A DNA stretch of 64,000 nt from Cafeteria roenbergensis (lineage: Eukaryota > Sar > Bigyra > Bicosoecida > Cafeteriaceae), in NCBI GenBank assembly GCA_008330645.1, contig VLTN01000057.1:124001-188000 (forward strand). The letters are read 5' to 3'. The position numbers were made by a program, and so were the translations under genes. The notes beneath the pieces were generated by a model. It searched no databases, was not told the origin of the DNA, and was given only the letters and a program-made list of their open reading frames with translations. Below are positions 1 to 10,500 of the stretch, one piece after another (within the stretch, counting starts at the first letter, position 1; each line of letters opens with the position of its first letter).

Positions 1-254
1 CGCGATTCGGACGCCGTGGCGGGCTTCGCCGGCGGGGAAGCGCCCTCGGTGGGCAGATGCGCGAGCCCTTGCTCGAGGCCAGTTTGCAACCCCGGGTTTG
101 CCCTTGTTTTGTGCCTTTCCTCCCCTCCGCCTGTCGCTCTCGCAGCCGTGTGTGCACCGCCCGCAGCGGCCTCATCCGCAAGTACCACCTCTTCGTGTGC
201 CGCCGGTGCTTCCGCGAGCGCGCCGCCCAGATCGGCTTCCTCAAGCTCAACTGA
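1..254 (+). CDS. RPS29: 40S ribosomal protein S29 / uS14, last exon (partial gene)
   Basis: The last coding exon runs from 146 to the TGA at 252-254. It encodes the C-terminal two thirds of uS14, a small zinc-ribbon protein of the 40S subunit head. The exon reads [13 protein letters not shown], then the second zinc pair C-R-R-C, and ends I-G-F-L-K-L-N, the typical end of the eukaryotic family. Bases 1-145 are the tail of an intron ending in a pyrimidine-rich tract and CGCAG. The splice is phase 2: the first base of the exon completes a codon begun upstream, which by homology is the first cysteine of the C-x-x-C pair. The N-terminal exon lies outside the window. Identity is secure; only the 5' part is missing. 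Confidence 0.93.
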   Translation, partial: RFGRRGGLRRRGSALGGQMREPLLEASLQPRVCPCFVPFLPSACRSRSRVCTARSGLIRKYHLFVCRRCFRERAAQIGFLKLN

Positions 255-314
255 GCTGCTGATGGGACGAAGCAAGCCTCCGTCTCTGCGCGCGCCCCCG
301 GTCTCCGTGGAGGG

Positions 315-380
315 GTGCGCGCGCGGGGAGCGAGTGCGTGTGCGCGACTTTGTGTGTGCGCACGCGCGCGCGTCGGGCAG
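315..380. repeat. GT/GC-rich alternating purine-pyrimidine tract between convergent genes
   Basis: Short GTGCG, TGTGTG and CGCGCG runs fill this stretch, about 60-120 bases after the uS14 stop and before the convergent PTRHD1-like gene ends at 485. Such tracts can adopt Z-DNA. On the + strand it could also be the GU-rich downstream element of a 3' end signal; no AATAAA is seen nearby. Both readings are inference. Confidence 0.5.
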
Positions 381-484
381 GTGCTGACGAAACAACGGGT
401 TCTCGGGGACGAGCCTCCTGGCAGCGCGCTGCGCACACGTTCCGCACTTGTCCGGCTGGCGGCAGGCAAACGGTCCGTAGCGCA

Positions 485-1261
485 TTACTTGAGCAGGCGG
501 AAGCCCTTGCACAGCACCCGGGCCACGGTCCGCGGGTAGGGCTTGAGGGCAATTGCCGTGTGGATGCCCTCGGGCTGCTCGACCCAGGCGTGGAATCGCG
601 CTCCCCGCTCGCGCAGCTTGGTCGCAGCGTTTTGCAGCGCTGTCTCGCTCTTGGCCTCGTAGACCACCTTGTGCATGCCAAGCAAATTGTCGGCGTGCAA
701 GTATGCCGTCGTGGCCTCGTCGTGCCGGTTCTCCTCCACCGCGGCCATGCTCGCTGCAGGATGCGCGCAGCACAGGCGCCAAAGCGCTCGCACAATGGAA
801 GCTGCAGGGCGGCGCCAGCCGCATCGCGCAGGCGCGCGTGCGCCTCGAGCGGCCTGCCACACGTGACTCCGAGGGGAGAAGCGACCGCGCTGGAGCCACT
901 GCACACGCCGATTGCGCTGGCGCGAGAAGACTCACCGTGACACGCCTGCGCCATCAGGGCGCCCAGCGGCCATTCCAAATCCTGCGAACCACGCGGGGCG
1001 CGGCACAGACGAGCGAGGCGGCCAGGTATCGCATGTGGACCGCCCGGAGACGACAACAATCACGCTGGGAGCTTTGTTGCGGACCAGACAGTGGGAGCAG
1101 CCCCGCCTTGCACGGCCACGCACCTTGCGAACGATGATACACTGCACAATGGGGTCTTCCTCTGTCTCGGGCGTCGGCGCTGTGGCGGGGGCATCTGTGT
1201 GCGCACCCTCGCAAGCCTTGGGTGCTGCAATCGATGAGTCCGGGGGCGCGGCTGCCGCCAT
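485..1261 (-). CDS. PTRHD1: PTRHD1-like putative peptidyl-tRNA hydrolase domain protein
   Basis: I assemble three exons: 1261-1124, 981-936 and 753-485, giving 150 residues (human PTRHD1 has 140). Exon 1 starts M-A-A-A-A-P and ends in the strand I-V-Q-C-I-I-V-R-K. Exon 2 encodes D-L-E-W-P-L-G-A-L-M-A-Q-A-C-H, the family's signature around the catalytic-type histidine. Exon 3 holds T-T-A-Y-L, M-H-K-V-V-Y-E and W-V-E-Q-P-E, then A-L-K-P-Y-P and a basic end. Both introns (142 and 182 nt) start GTGCGT or GTGAGT and end GCAG. The family resembles PTH2, which cleaves peptidyl-tRNA, but its activity and role are poorly known. The gene converges with uS14 and lies in tandem with the IQ-motif gene upstream. 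Assignment is firm for the family; the start could lie further 5'. Confidence 0.85.
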
Positions 1262-1436
1262 ATTAGCCACTGGTGGACCGGAGGCGAAACGACGCACTCG
1301 TCCTTTGATCGGCTTGGCTGGTGGTGGGCCGGACCGCGCGGCTGACGAGTGCCGCGTGCAACCGGCCTGCTCACTGTTTTGGCGCTCAGACTTGGAGGCC
1401 TGAATCTGCAAATGACAAAAACAGTTGTTGACTTGG

Positions 1437-1442
1437 AGTTGG
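1437..1442 (-). promoter_or_regulatory. CCAACT element upstream of the PTRHD1-like gene
   Basis: CCAACT on the minus strand lies about 175 bases 5' of the PTRHD1-like start codon, in a locally AT-richer patch. The same hexamer recurs in several other 5' regions of this window. Its role is inferred only from that recurrence. Confidence 0.25.
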
Positions 1443-1559
1443 CGGTCCGATATTCGACAGTCGTGTGCAAAGACGAGCACAGCACTGTCAGCTGAGAGCG
1501 CACACACCGCACAGACCCTCGCGCCGTAGCACGCAGCCACGCCGGCCACAGAACATGCC

Positions 1560-3317
1560 TCATGCCGTGGCGCCGCCCATCTGCGCCACCCGCCGCCGCG
1601 CGAGCCGGCCCCTCGCTGCCGCCTGGATGCGAACGGCGCTCTGCCGCTCCGCGTCGCTCGCATCGCTCTCAGCCGCCCGCCCCTGCCGGGCCGCCCCTGC
1701 CGCCGGCCCTCCCGAGGGGACCCCGCCGCGCCGAGTGGCTCTGCCACGTGTCAGCGCCTGGATCTTCGTGGCTGCCGACACCTCCTCAGCGGACGGCGTT
1801 GCGCCTCGGCCCGCCTCGCCGGAGGCCTTGCCGCCGGCTGCCGTGGCAGCCGCTGCAGCGGCACGGGTCACCAGCCCATCAGCTGCCCGTCTCGCGCGGT
1901 CCTCCCCGCTGGCGTCGGCGTCCATACCTGCCAGCACAGCGGCTCTGCCAGACAGCGGCCGCGCCCTGGCGGCGGCGTCTCCCCGCCTCGCGGCCCTGCC
2001 GCGCGCGATGGCCTGAATTTTCACGGCGGCCCTCTCCCGCTCCGCCTCCTCCTGCTGGCGCGCGCGCAGCTCTGCCGCGCGGCGGGCCTCGTCCGCGTGT
2101 TGCAGCTCCACGTCGCCGGCTCGCGCCTGCTCCGCCGCGGCCTCGTCGCCAGCCGCTCGCACGGCAATGCGCTCCCCCCCCGACTGCAGCCCCTGCACCC
2201 GCCGCCGCGCCAGCCGCCCCCGCGCCGCCGCCTGGATATGCAGGGCGGCGCGGGCCTGCTCGTCGGACCACTCTCCCGATGCCGTCGGGTCGGCAGAGCC
2301 GGACTCACTTCGCGCCAGGTACCCTGTCATGCGGACGGCAGACGCGTCCTGCTCGGTCTTGGCGGCAAGCTCTGCCCGCAGGCGGGCGACGCGGAGTCGC
2401 TCGCTGCGCCCGCGGGCGGCCGCTTGGATGCGCGTGGCGCATCGCTCCTCCTCCGACGTCGTGCTGGGAGACGCAGACGTCGCCCGAGCGGACGCCGACG
2501 ACGCTTGCTGCCCCCCCGCCATCGCAGCGCCAGCGGCTGGCCCAGCGGGGGGCCCGGCAGGCCCGCCGGCCGCAGCTCCCGGACCCGCTCCCCCGCCCCC
2601 TCCCCACGGGGCCGAGCTGTGGCATCCGGCAGAGCCATGGGCGGAGCCGGGGGCGGGGGGCAGCCTGGTCTCCTCGAAGGGCTCGATAACGTCGAGCGCG
2701 GCGGCGGCCGCCGCGGCTCTGGCCATGGCCTGAACCGTCCGGAGCACGAGCTTGCGGCACAGCCGGGCCATCTCGGCGTCCGAGTAGACGTACGACTCGT
2801 GCTCAACTGCGAGAGCGTGCGTTGGGATGCGCGTGCGTTGGGAGGCGGTTGCGGGGCGGCCTCGCAAACACCACGGAGTCGGCAGCGTGGCGCAGTGCCA
2901 GTTCGACTGGGGCCCATAGTTGCACCTGCGGCCGGGCTGACTACAGTTTTGAGTTGCAAGCCCGAGTGACGATCGAACGGCAAACTTGCAGCCGTCCGCC
3001 CCTGCCTCATTCGTCGGCGGCGAGGCCACCGCAGGCCCAAAGGGTGCTGGCAGGCCCGCGAGGCGCCTGCAGCTCTCACGTCTGTACTGCGCGGACCAAG
3101 CCTTGCCGTCCGGCTGGCGGCGCATGGCGGCGGTGATGGTGGCGTAGTGCTCTGGCACCGGCTGGTGCGGCGTCGGCTGGCTCCAGCGCATCACAATGGG
3201 CACCACAGCGCCGCCGCTGGTCGCGGGCAGGGGCTTGATGGACACCTTGAGTGGGCCGCGGTCCCACCGCTCGATGTTGGCGCGCAGGGCAGCGACCGCG
3301 GCGCCCGGTCCGTCCAT
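1560..3317 (-). CDS. IQ-motif protein (five calmodulin-binding-type IQ motifs)
   Basis: There are two likely exons, 3317-3080 and 2806-1560, giving 494 residues. The intron of 273 nt starts GTGAGA and ends CTCGCAG. It is a multiple of three with no stop, so an unspliced reading is also open; splicing joins Q-Y-R-L-E-H-E-S-Y-V-Y-S-D smoothly. The first ~130 residues are non-repetitive and unrecognised. The rest is Ala/Arg-rich linker with five IQ motifs of the form IQxxxRGxxxR, for example A-L-H-I-Q-A-A-A-R-G-R-L-A-R-R and A-T-K-I-Q-A-L-T-R-G-R. IQ motifs bind calmodulin or related EF-hand light chains, so a Ca2+-linked scaffold is plausible but unproven. The 3' half carries GGCAGAGCC-type motifs; the first ~690 bases do not. 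Confidence 0.7.
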   Translation of the reverse strand: MDGPGAAVAALRANIERWDRGPLKVSIKPLPATSGGAVVPIVMRWSQPTPHQPVPEHYATITAAMRRQPDGKAWSAQYRRESCRRLAGLPAPFGPAVASPPTNEAGADGCKFAVRSSLGLATQNCSQPGRRCNYGPQSNWHCATLPTPWCLRGRPATASQRTRIPTHALAVEHESYVYSDAEMARLCRKLVLRTVQAMARAAAAAAALDVIEPFEETRLPPAPGSAHGSAGCHSSAPWGGGGGAGPGAAAGGPAGPPAGPAAGAAMAGGQQASSASARATSASPSTTSEEERCATRIQAAARGRSERLRVARLRAELAAKTEQDASAVRMTGYLARSESGSADPTASGEWSDEQARAALHIQAAARGRLARRRVQGLQSGGERIAVRAAGDEAAAEQARAGDVELQHADEARRAAELRARQQEEAERERAAVKIQAIARGRAARRGDAAARARPLSGRAAVLAGMDADASGEDRARRAADGLVTRAAAAAATAAGGKASGEAGRGATPSAEEVSAATKIQALTRGRATRRGGVPSGGPAAGAARQGRAAESDASDAERQSAVRIQAAARGRLARRRVAQMGGATA

Positions 3318-3985
3318 GCTTGCAGCGGCCCTGGGACTGGTCAGAGACTGTCAGAGGGCCTCTGAGGGCGCTCAGGCGTGCGCAGCGTCGACGCGGCACG
3401 CTTGCTGTGACCAAGGAACCGGGCCCGGTGGGCGGCCTGCAGAGTGCGCAACGGCTGCCGCGGGGGCTGGCTTGCTGTTCCCCCTCCCGGCTCGGGTGAG
3501 TTGCGCGCCGCCGGCAGAGCTGTCGCGCTGCTGCAACAGGAACCGCGAGAGCCGTCGCGCGCCCCGACCACGCCGCCCGCGAGCGGCGGCGCACAGCTCC
3601 AGCCTTGCAGAGCGCGAAGTACAGCGGGTTGGCCGAGCAGTCCCGGGCGTCTGGGCCCCCCACACCACCCTGCGGCTCCGGCCCAGCCGGCGTCTGCCGA
3701 GCGTTTCACGCCCGCAAGGCGAGAGAGAGGCCGAGCGGCCCCGTGGTCTGACTCCGACTCCCGCCCTGCATGGCGGGCAGGGCGTGCTTGAGGGGCAGAG
3801 GAAAGTCAAGTTCGCGTTTGTGGCGGGCGTGTGGCGGCAGAGGTCGTGATTTGAAGCGGGGCGGCGCCCGTCGCAAATCGTCGCGAACAAATGGGGCGCC
3901 CTCTGGTAATATTGGCAACTTCAACGAAAACCTGCGCGCGAGACCTCGACGCAGCCACTTGACCGCCAGCAGCTCAGAGCCAGCC
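3318..3985. other. Intergenic region between divergent IQ-motif and ML-domain genes
   Basis: This 668-base stretch separates two divergent start codons and should hold both promoters. I see no convincing coding exon, TATA box or RNA gene. The part closest to the ML gene (about 3840-3960) is less GC-rich, with short runs such as AATATTGG. Confidence 0.5.
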
Positions 3986-4789
3986 ATGCTCCGCGTCGTC
4001 GCCCTCCTCCTCGCCGGTGAGGTATTGCCAGGGCTCGCTATGGCCGCGTGCACAGCCCTGCGGGCCCCTCGTCGGGGCGTCTGGTCGGGAGGGACGCTTG
4101 CGTTTGCATTTGGCTGCCATAGGTTGCCGAGCCGACCCCCCCCCCCGGTGCTGCGCGCCCCGTTCCCCGAGCCGCGCGACCCTCGCAGCCCTCGCCGCAT
4201 CGGTGTCTGCCGCCAGCGGCGGGTCCAACTGCGGCACCGCCGGATACGAGGCCTCGATCTCGACTGTGACGCTCAGCCCGCTTCAGCCCATCAAGGGCCA
4301 GCCCGCGACGCTCAACGCCACTGGCACCCTCAACGCGGCCATCACTGGCGGCGCGGCCACCCTCACCGTTCAGCTCGAGGGCGTGAGTCCGCGCGCCGCG
4401 GCGCTGACGCGCACCGAGCCATGCGCGCCCCGGCTCGCTGCCAACGCTCTCTCGCTGTTCGCGGCTTGTGCGGAATATTGGCCTGCCACGTAACCATGCC
4501 ACCCACGCCTCCGCTGCGCCTGGCTGGCATTGCGCCCGTCCCGCAGGTGAACCTCTTCTCGCACGCCGCCAACACGTGCGGCGCGACCACCATCAACTTC
4601 CCGCTCAACTTCGGCTCTGCCACCATCAACGGCATCGCCTGCCCCGCCTCCGCTGGCGCGTCCATCGCCCCCGGCATGTCCATCGTGCTCCCCGCAGCTG
4701 CGCCCTCCGGCCAGTACACCGTCAAGATCGACTCCCAGGACACCACCTCCAAGGAGGTGTTCTGCATCCAGGCTGACTTCACCCTCTGA
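3986..4789 (+). CDS. Secreted ML (MD-2-related lipid recognition / NPC2-like) domain protein
   Basis: Three exons, 3986-4016, 4189-4382 and 4547-4789, give 155 residues. Exon 1 and the start of exon 2 encode a signal peptide, M-L-R-V-V-A-L-L-L-A-A-L-A-A-S-V-S-A. The mature part begins S-N-C-G-T and shows the small all-beta ML pattern: an N-terminal Cys, G-Q-P-A-T-L-N-A-T-G-T-L-N, A-A-N-T-C-G, then I-A-C-P, P-S-G-Q-Y-T-V-K-I and a Cys near the C-terminus. ML proteins such as NPC2 bind sterols or other lipids in a hydrophobic pocket, in endosomes or outside the cell. Introns of 172 and 164 nt start GTGAG and end CGCAG. The assignment rests on pattern and the signal peptide; the ligand is unknown. 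Confidence 0.78.
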   Translation: MLRVVALLLAGEVLPGLAMAACTALRAPRRGVWSGGTLAFAFGCHRLPSRPPPPVLRAPFPEPRDPRSPRRIGVCRQRRVQLRHRRIRGLDLDCDAQPASAHQGPARDAQRHWHPQRGHHWRRGHPHRSARGRESARRGADAHRAMRAPARCQRSLAVRGLCGILACHVTMPPTPPLRLAGIAPVPQVNLFSHAANTCGATTINFPLNFGSATINGIACPASAGASIAPGMSIVLPAAAPSGQYTVKIDSQDTTSKEVFCIQADFTL

Positions 4790-5181
4790 GGGGCGACGCC
4801 GTCTCCCCGCCAGCACCCCGCCGGCGCCAGCAACACCCGAACAGGCACACTGATTGTCGCGTGACTGACGCGTGATGGATGGCTTCGCAACAGGCGCACG
4901 CGCGCGAGCTTCCCCGCGCGAGCGCGCAGTTCAACGCCACACCGGGCGCGCGTTGCTCAGCCCCCCACTCCAGCGCGGCTGCCCCCCACTCACACCGCAC
5001 CCGCACCGCGCCCACCCAACTCCCCGCACGCTGGCAGCGCCGCTTGCTGCCCGCTCAGCGCTGTGTCCCAACTGCTCCGGCGGCGGATCGCAGCTCCGCG
5101 CGCCCGCCACGTCGCTCAACGCAGCCTGCTGCGTCGCTCACCACAGCTCGCCACCTCGCTCACCGCAGCCCGCCACGTCGC
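4790..5181. other. Intergenic region between convergent genes
   Basis: This is the 3' flank shared by the ML gene and the unknown gene ending at 5182. It holds a GT-containing patch near 4850-4875 and the 22-bp repeat listed separately. I see no coding exon. Confidence 0.5.
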
Positions 5182-5190
5182 TCACCGCGG
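5103..5190. repeat. Degenerate 22-bp tandem repeat, four units
   Basis: CGCTCA recurs at 5113, 5135, 5157 and 5179, exactly every 22 bases, inside units that read roughly CCGCCACGTCGCTCACCGCA. The array lies where two convergent genes end and slightly overlaps the last codons of the minus-strand gene. Confidence 0.75.
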
Positions 5191-7440
5191 GACGCGCGAC
5201 TGCACGACTGCTGTGGCCCGATTCTCCACGAAACCGCGGGCGGCTCCCCACACAGCCGCTGCCCACGCCGCGTCCTCAACGGACACGGACGAAACCGCGC
5301 CGTCCGAAGCGCCGGCCCCGCCCCCGCCCGGCCACCGAGCGTCCACGGGCGCAACCTCTCGGCAGACCGCCGACTCTGTGTCATATTCCTCACCCAGCGA
5401 GGAGGAGGAGACGTCGCGTCGGCCCAATCCGGCCGATCCGGCAGCGCAGTTGCCGCCGGCTCTGCCCCACCATGGCGGCGGCGACGGGGCCCAGACCAGC
5501 GCGCGACCATTCGCGCCGCCTTCCAGCGACCACGCGGCACGTGAAACCGCTGAGACGACGTCGGCATCCGTTTCCAGCACGGGACGTCGGCCGCCATCAG
5601 ACGGCAGAGCCGCGACGCTGGAGCGGATGGCAGAGCCGACAGCCTGAGCAACTCCTTCCATCACGGCAGAGCAGTGCCCGTCGATCGCTGCGAGTGGGAC
5701 GTCGTCCCGGCAGAGCTGCTCCGGAGCGGTACCAGCGTCTATCATTGTCCAGCTCTGCCAATCAGTTCCTGGCAGAGCTCTGTGTGACGCCGTGACGACG
5801 GAGAGCCAGCGGCGGGTAGCGGCCTTGCGAGGCGCTGCCGGGGCGCTGGCAGGGTCCGCTCTGCCAGTCAGAAGCCAATCACCCGGAAGCAGAGCTGTGA
5901 AGTGCGAGCCGGCACGGCCACCAGCTGCCACCGTAGCGGCAACACCAGCAGCAGCAGCAACATTTCCAGCAGCTCCAGCTGAAGCAGCTGCAGCGCCGCA
6001 CGCCCCGCCGCCGCCACCACCAGCACCGCCACCAGTGGCGCCACTGCCAGCGTCACCAGGGCGGGCCCCGCTTCCGAGTCGCGTGGCCCACAGCCGCGCG
6101 AAACCGCGCATCAGGGCCGTGTCAAAGGCCATCCCTCCCAGCGCGCCCCTCAGCGCCAGCGCCCCAACGACCTCAGCAGGGCCATCGGGCAGAGCCGCAG
6201 CCTCTCCGAGGCTGGGCGCTGTGGACGACCCCAGCTCTGCCAGCAGAGCTGCGCCGTGCGCAGCTGCCGCCGCGGCGGACACTCTCCGAGCAGGCCCGCC
6301 AGCGGTTTCACCCACCGGGCCCTGCCTGATCGCTTCGCCCACGGGCGGCAGCGGGTCCGCGTCTCTCACTGGGCAGACTGCCACTTCGCGCAGCACCTCC
6401 AGCAGTGCGCGGCTCTGCCGCGCCGACGGCACGTATCCCTTGGACGTCGCGGCCGCGAGCCACACCAACATCGGTAGAGCCGGGTGGTAGAGCCCGTCCT
6501 CCATGACGATGACGGGCAACCTCCGGCAGAGCTCCGTGACTCCCCAGGGGCAGACGCTGTCCCCACTGACGTCAGCGGGTCTGCCCCCGCCTGGCCGCTT
6601 GCCGGCCGGCTGTGGTTTCGCCACAATGCGCATGAGCTCTGCCGCGGCTGCAACAGCCCCCCGGGCTCTGCCGCGTCGAACGCACTTCTGGATGATGCTC
6701 TTCAGCTGTGAAGGAGACAGGCAGGTGACCCGCCGCTGCCCCACGACTGACTGGGGACCCCCTCCAGCTCCGCTCGGAACGGACGTCGCGACCGTCACGG
6801 TGGACCCGATCCTTCCGCCGGGGCAGCCGTACTTGGGGCTCGGTTTCACGTCGATACGAGCGGACCACGCGACGGCGGCAGGCGTGTCGGGAGCCGAACC
6901 CTGCGCGCGAAACCGCCAGCGGAACTGGGTCGCCGGCCCGCTCCCGGCTGCATCGGTGGTGGTAGCATCGACGGCAGCCGCAGCAGCGGCGACAGCACAA
7001 ATGGTGGCAGCAGCTGTTGCAGAATCGGTGGTGGCGGCGGTGGCGGTGGCCGCGGATGTGCTGGACGCTGCCACTGGATCTGATGCCACGGGTGCTGGCA
7101 GTGCTGCTTGCGACGCTGTTGGCTGGCTTTGCTCCTGCTCGCGCCGCTGTGGGAGGCGGGAGCCCGACCCTGGAACGGAGGCCGACGCTTCGTCCAGCGT
7201 GAAAAGAACGCGATCGGGCCGTGCAGCCGCCGCTCTCATCATGGTCGCAAATGCTCCAGATACAGCAGGAGGATGCGAGCCTCGGGAAGCAGCAGCAGCA
7301 GTAGCAGCAGCAGCAGGCGCGGAGGCGCGAGTCGGCGCGGAAGCAGTTGCCGAGCGCTTGCCGGCTGCCGCAGGCTTGGAGGCGTCGTCAGGGCGCGGTC
7401 GCTTCGCCGGGCGACGTGCTGCAATGGAAAACGGGTTCAT
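5182..7440 (-). CDS. Conserved-looking protein of unknown function (752 aa)
   Basis: Translation from the ATG at 7440 begins M-N-P-F-S-I-A-A-R-R-P-A-K-R-P-R-P, which is basic and nuclear-localisation-like. A low-complexity Ala/Thr region follows. The most protein-like core is around residues 290-345: V-R-R-G-R-A, E-L-C-R-R-L-P-V-I-V-M-E-D and L-Y-H-P-A-L-P-M-L-V-W-L. It looks like a folded helical domain with an invariant-looking L-P-V-I-x-x-E-D-x-x-x-H-P signature, but I cannot name the family. A second structured region lies near the C-terminus (D-W-L-L-T-G, W-Q-S-W-T-M-I-D). A pyrimidine-rich CAG just after the start leaves open a spliced start further upstream. The gene is dense in GGCAGAGCC-type motifs from 6672 down and is divergent from VPS53, with 113 bases between start codons. 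Confidence 0.65.
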   Translation of the reverse strand: MNPFSIAARRPAKRPRPDDASKPAAAGKRSATASAPTRASAPAAAATAAAASRGSHPPAVSGAFATMMRAAAARPDRVLFTLDEASASVPGSGSRLPQRREQEQSQPTASQAALPAPVASDPVAASSTSAATATAATTDSATAAATICAVAAAAAAVDATTTDAAGSGPATQFRWRFRAQGSAPDTPAAVAWSARIDVKPSPKYGCPGGRIGSTVTVATSVPSGAGGGPQSVVGQRRVTCLSPSQLKSIIQKCVRRGRARGAVAAAAELMRIVAKPQPAGKRPGGGRPADVSGDSVCPWGVTELCRRLPVIVMEDGLYHPALPMLVWLAAATSKGYVPSARQSRALLEVLREVAVCPVRDADPLPPVGEAIRQGPVGETAGGPARRVSAAAAAAHGAALLAELGSSTAPSLGEAAALPDGPAEVVGALALRGALGGMAFDTALMRGFARLWATRLGSGARPGDAGSGATGGGAGGGGGGACGAAAASAGAAGNVAAAAGVAATVAAGGRAGSHFTALLPGDWLLTGRADPASAPAAPRKAATRRWLSVVTASHRALPGTDWQSWTMIDAGTAPEQLCRDDVPLAAIDGHCSAVMEGVAQAVGSAIRSSVAALPSDGGRRPVLETDADVVSAVSRAAWSLEGGANGRALVWAPSPPPWWGRAGGNCAAGSAGLGRRDVSSSSLGEEYDTESAVCREVAPVDARWPGGGGAGASDGAVSSVSVEDAAWAAAVWGAARGFVENRATAVVQSRVPR

Positions 7441-7553
7441 TCTGCGCCGCGACTGCCGTTGTGTCGAGCCCAGAGTGTGCGGGAAGTTGGTTCTGGTGCA
7501 GCTATTGAATGGCATGAGTTGGTGTGCGTCAAAACGGCCAACTAGGGCTTGGA
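7441..7553. promoter_or_regulatory. Short bidirectional promoter region
   Basis: Only 113 bases separate the start codons of the unknown minus-strand gene and VPS53, so both promoters must lie here or inside the genes. AGTTGG occurs at 7485 and 7517 and CCAACT at 7538, three copies of one hexamer counting both strands. No TATA box is visible. Confidence 0.45.
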
Positions 7554-10500
7554 ATGGCGCCAGAGTTGGAGCCAGCAGCTCAGCCAAAGCAGTGGAGGGC
7601 CGCCAAACAAACTGACACCCCCGTGGCGCCAGGAGGCGCGGCGGCGACCGGCCAGTCGCTGCGCGGGCCGCCAATGGCTCTAGCGGCGCTGGAGAACCAC
7701 GCCATTGAGCTGAGCGACGATGTGGAGGAGGTGCTTCGCTTGGTGAGGCAGGCTCCGCCGCAGAACGCCTCGGACTGCCCTTGCGGCGCGGCTTGTGCGC
7801 AGAAAAGCGCGGCCTTTTCTGCCCTGCTTGGGGGCACGAGTCGGAATCGAGCTGCCCGGGTCTCGTGCTGTGCTACGCCGGGCGGAAATGCGCTTGGGAG
7901 GCGCTCAGTTGTTGATTCCGCACGGCTTCAAGCACGCCGATCCGGCAGCGTGGCCGTCCGCGCAGCTGCGTTGCGGCGCGGCTTGAGCCCCCAAGCGCCG
8001 CCGCCCTTCCCCGTGGAGCGGCCCAGCCGGCTCCGCATGCCGTGCCGCCGATGGCGCCGCGCCGTCCCTGCTGCTGGGGCACAGGGAACTTTGCGCTTCC
8101 TGCACGAGTGCTGCTGCATCCGCGTCTGCTTCTGCTGCTTCCGCGTCGACTGTCACTGCCGCCTTGAGCACCCCTTCGACCGAGCTTTTCTCCGCGCAGA
8201 TCGCTGCCAGCCCCGGCAACGACGGCGGGGCCGTGCTGGGCGACCTGGGCCCGGAGTTCCGGCTCATCGAGTCGCGAAGCGGCGCTGCCGCGGCCCGCGC
8301 CGACCCCATGGCGGAGCTGGACGTGGCCGACTTTGACCCGGTCGAGTACCTGAACAAGCACTTTCCGGACGAGGCGTCGCTGGCGGGGGGCCGGCTGGAG
8401 GCCACTCTCAGACAGTGGGACTACGAGGTGCGGCGCCTCGACGAGCAGGCCCTGGACGCGGTCAGGGCGCAGGCAGTGGCCGGGGCCCACGCCGCCAAGG
8501 ACGTCGACCACGCACGCGCCTCTGTGCTAGACCTCTTCGACAAGGTCGGCGAAATTAAACGCCGGGCCGACGACGCCGAGCGCATGGCGGACGAGATTTG
8601 CCGCGACATCAGAGACCTCGACACGGCCAAGACGCACCTCGCATCCACCCTCGCCGGCGTCAAGAACCTCCAGCTGCTCTGCACCTCCGTCGCCCAGCTG
8701 CAGCGCGCCGTGGCCGAGCGCCAGTACGCCGGCGCCGGCCAGCTCCTCTCCCTCGTCAGGCAGCTCATCGGCGTATCGTTTGCCCGGTACCACAAGTCGC
8801 CGGTCATTGCCGCTCTTGCTGATGCCGAAACCGCGGTCAGGTCCCGCCTCCGGGAGCTGATGGCGGAGCAGTTCGAAGTGCTGACAGAGGAAGGATCGGG
8901 GGCGGCGCTGTACGGCTCTGCCGGCGGAACAGGCGGCGGCAGCAGCGGCGGAGCCGATGGGGACGGCGACGGCGACGGCGACGGCGACGTGGACGTGGTT
9001 GTGGGCGCGGACGCGGCCAAGGCGGCGGTGAAACGTTTGGCCGACGCGTGCGAGGTGGTTGACGCGCTGGGAGGGCAGTGCCTGGCAGACCGCGTCGCCG
9101 CGATGGTCAGAAAATTCCTTCGCCCGTACAGCCAGGCCTTTGGCGGGGACAACGCCAAGGGCGACGGGCCGGGCGCGCTGGCCAACGCAGACCGCAGATT
9201 CGCGTGGTTTCGCCGCACCCTGCGGGAGTTTGAGAGCCGGTACGGCCCCGTGCTGCCGTCTCGATGGCAGGTCCCCCGCCGGCTGTGCAACGCGTTCGTC
9301 GATATGACGCGTGCGGACTTTGAAGCGGAGTTGGCAGCCTACGACCCCCCAGACAGCGCCCCCCCGGAGGCCCTCCTCAGGGCCCTGCAGCGGTCTATTG
9401 AGTTCGAGGCGCAGATGGCCAGACGATTCGAGGCGAAACCGCCGTCAGCCGACCAGTCAGCCGACGGCGGGACTGCCTCTGCCTCCTCTGCCGCCGCCGC
9501 CTCCGCCGCCGCCGCTGGTGCCGCCGCCAGTGGGGCCGGTGGAGGCGGGCTGGCGGGAGCGGTGCTGGCAGCGGCATCGGCTGCCGGCCACGACACCTCG
9601 GCGCATCGTTTGGCCGGCGCTGGTGACGACTATGACGACGTCGACGACGACGACGACGGTTCCGCCGCCGACGTCCTCGACGAAAGCGCTCCCCTGGTCA
9701 ACGCCGACGGCGAAGTGGTAGAGCCCATGAGCGCGGAAGGCATCCGGCTCAAGTACCGCCGCAGGAAGGAGTGGGCAGAGCAGGCAGAGCAGCGGAGGCA
9801 GGCACGCGCCGATAAGAAGGCCCGACGACGGTTCCTCAAGCAGCTGGGCGGCTCTGCCGGGGGCGGCGGGGCAGTGCGGGACGTTGGGCTTGACGCCGCG
9901 GGTCTCGGCCTGATGACGGCTCTGCCGGCTCTGCCACCACTGAAGCGTCGGCTGGCGTCTGCCTTCGAGCCCAACATGGGTTCCTATGTGCGGCTGGAGG
10001 CGAGCCGTCTGGATGACGTCATCACCTCGGCGGCGAAGAACCCGGACGCCGACAGCGCTGCCACGTTCGGCGACGAGGACGACGACATGTCCGGCTCTGC
10101 CGGGATGGCTGGCTCTGCCGGGAGTCTTGCTCTGTTCGCGTCGTCGACGCGGCTCTTCGTGCAGCTGCGCGGCGCGGTGGAGCGCTGCTGCCAGCTGTCG
10201 CGGGGTCAGACTCTCTTTGCGGTGTTCAAGGCTTCCCGCTCCGCCCTGGAGCGCTACGCGGCTGTGCTGGAGGGGCGGCTCCCGAAGCCGCAGCGGGGCG
10301 GCTCTGCCCTGGGGGCTCTGCCGGCCAGGACTGAGGCTGACGTGGAGCGTGCTGTGACGTACAGCACGCCTGCGACGATCGACGAGGCGGCCATCGCGAC
10401 GGTCCGGCGGCTCTGCCTGGTGGTGAACACTGCGGAGTTTTGCGGGGAGTCAGCTCCGCAGCTCGCGGAGCTGGTCATCGGCCGAGCGGACGCGGAGTTT

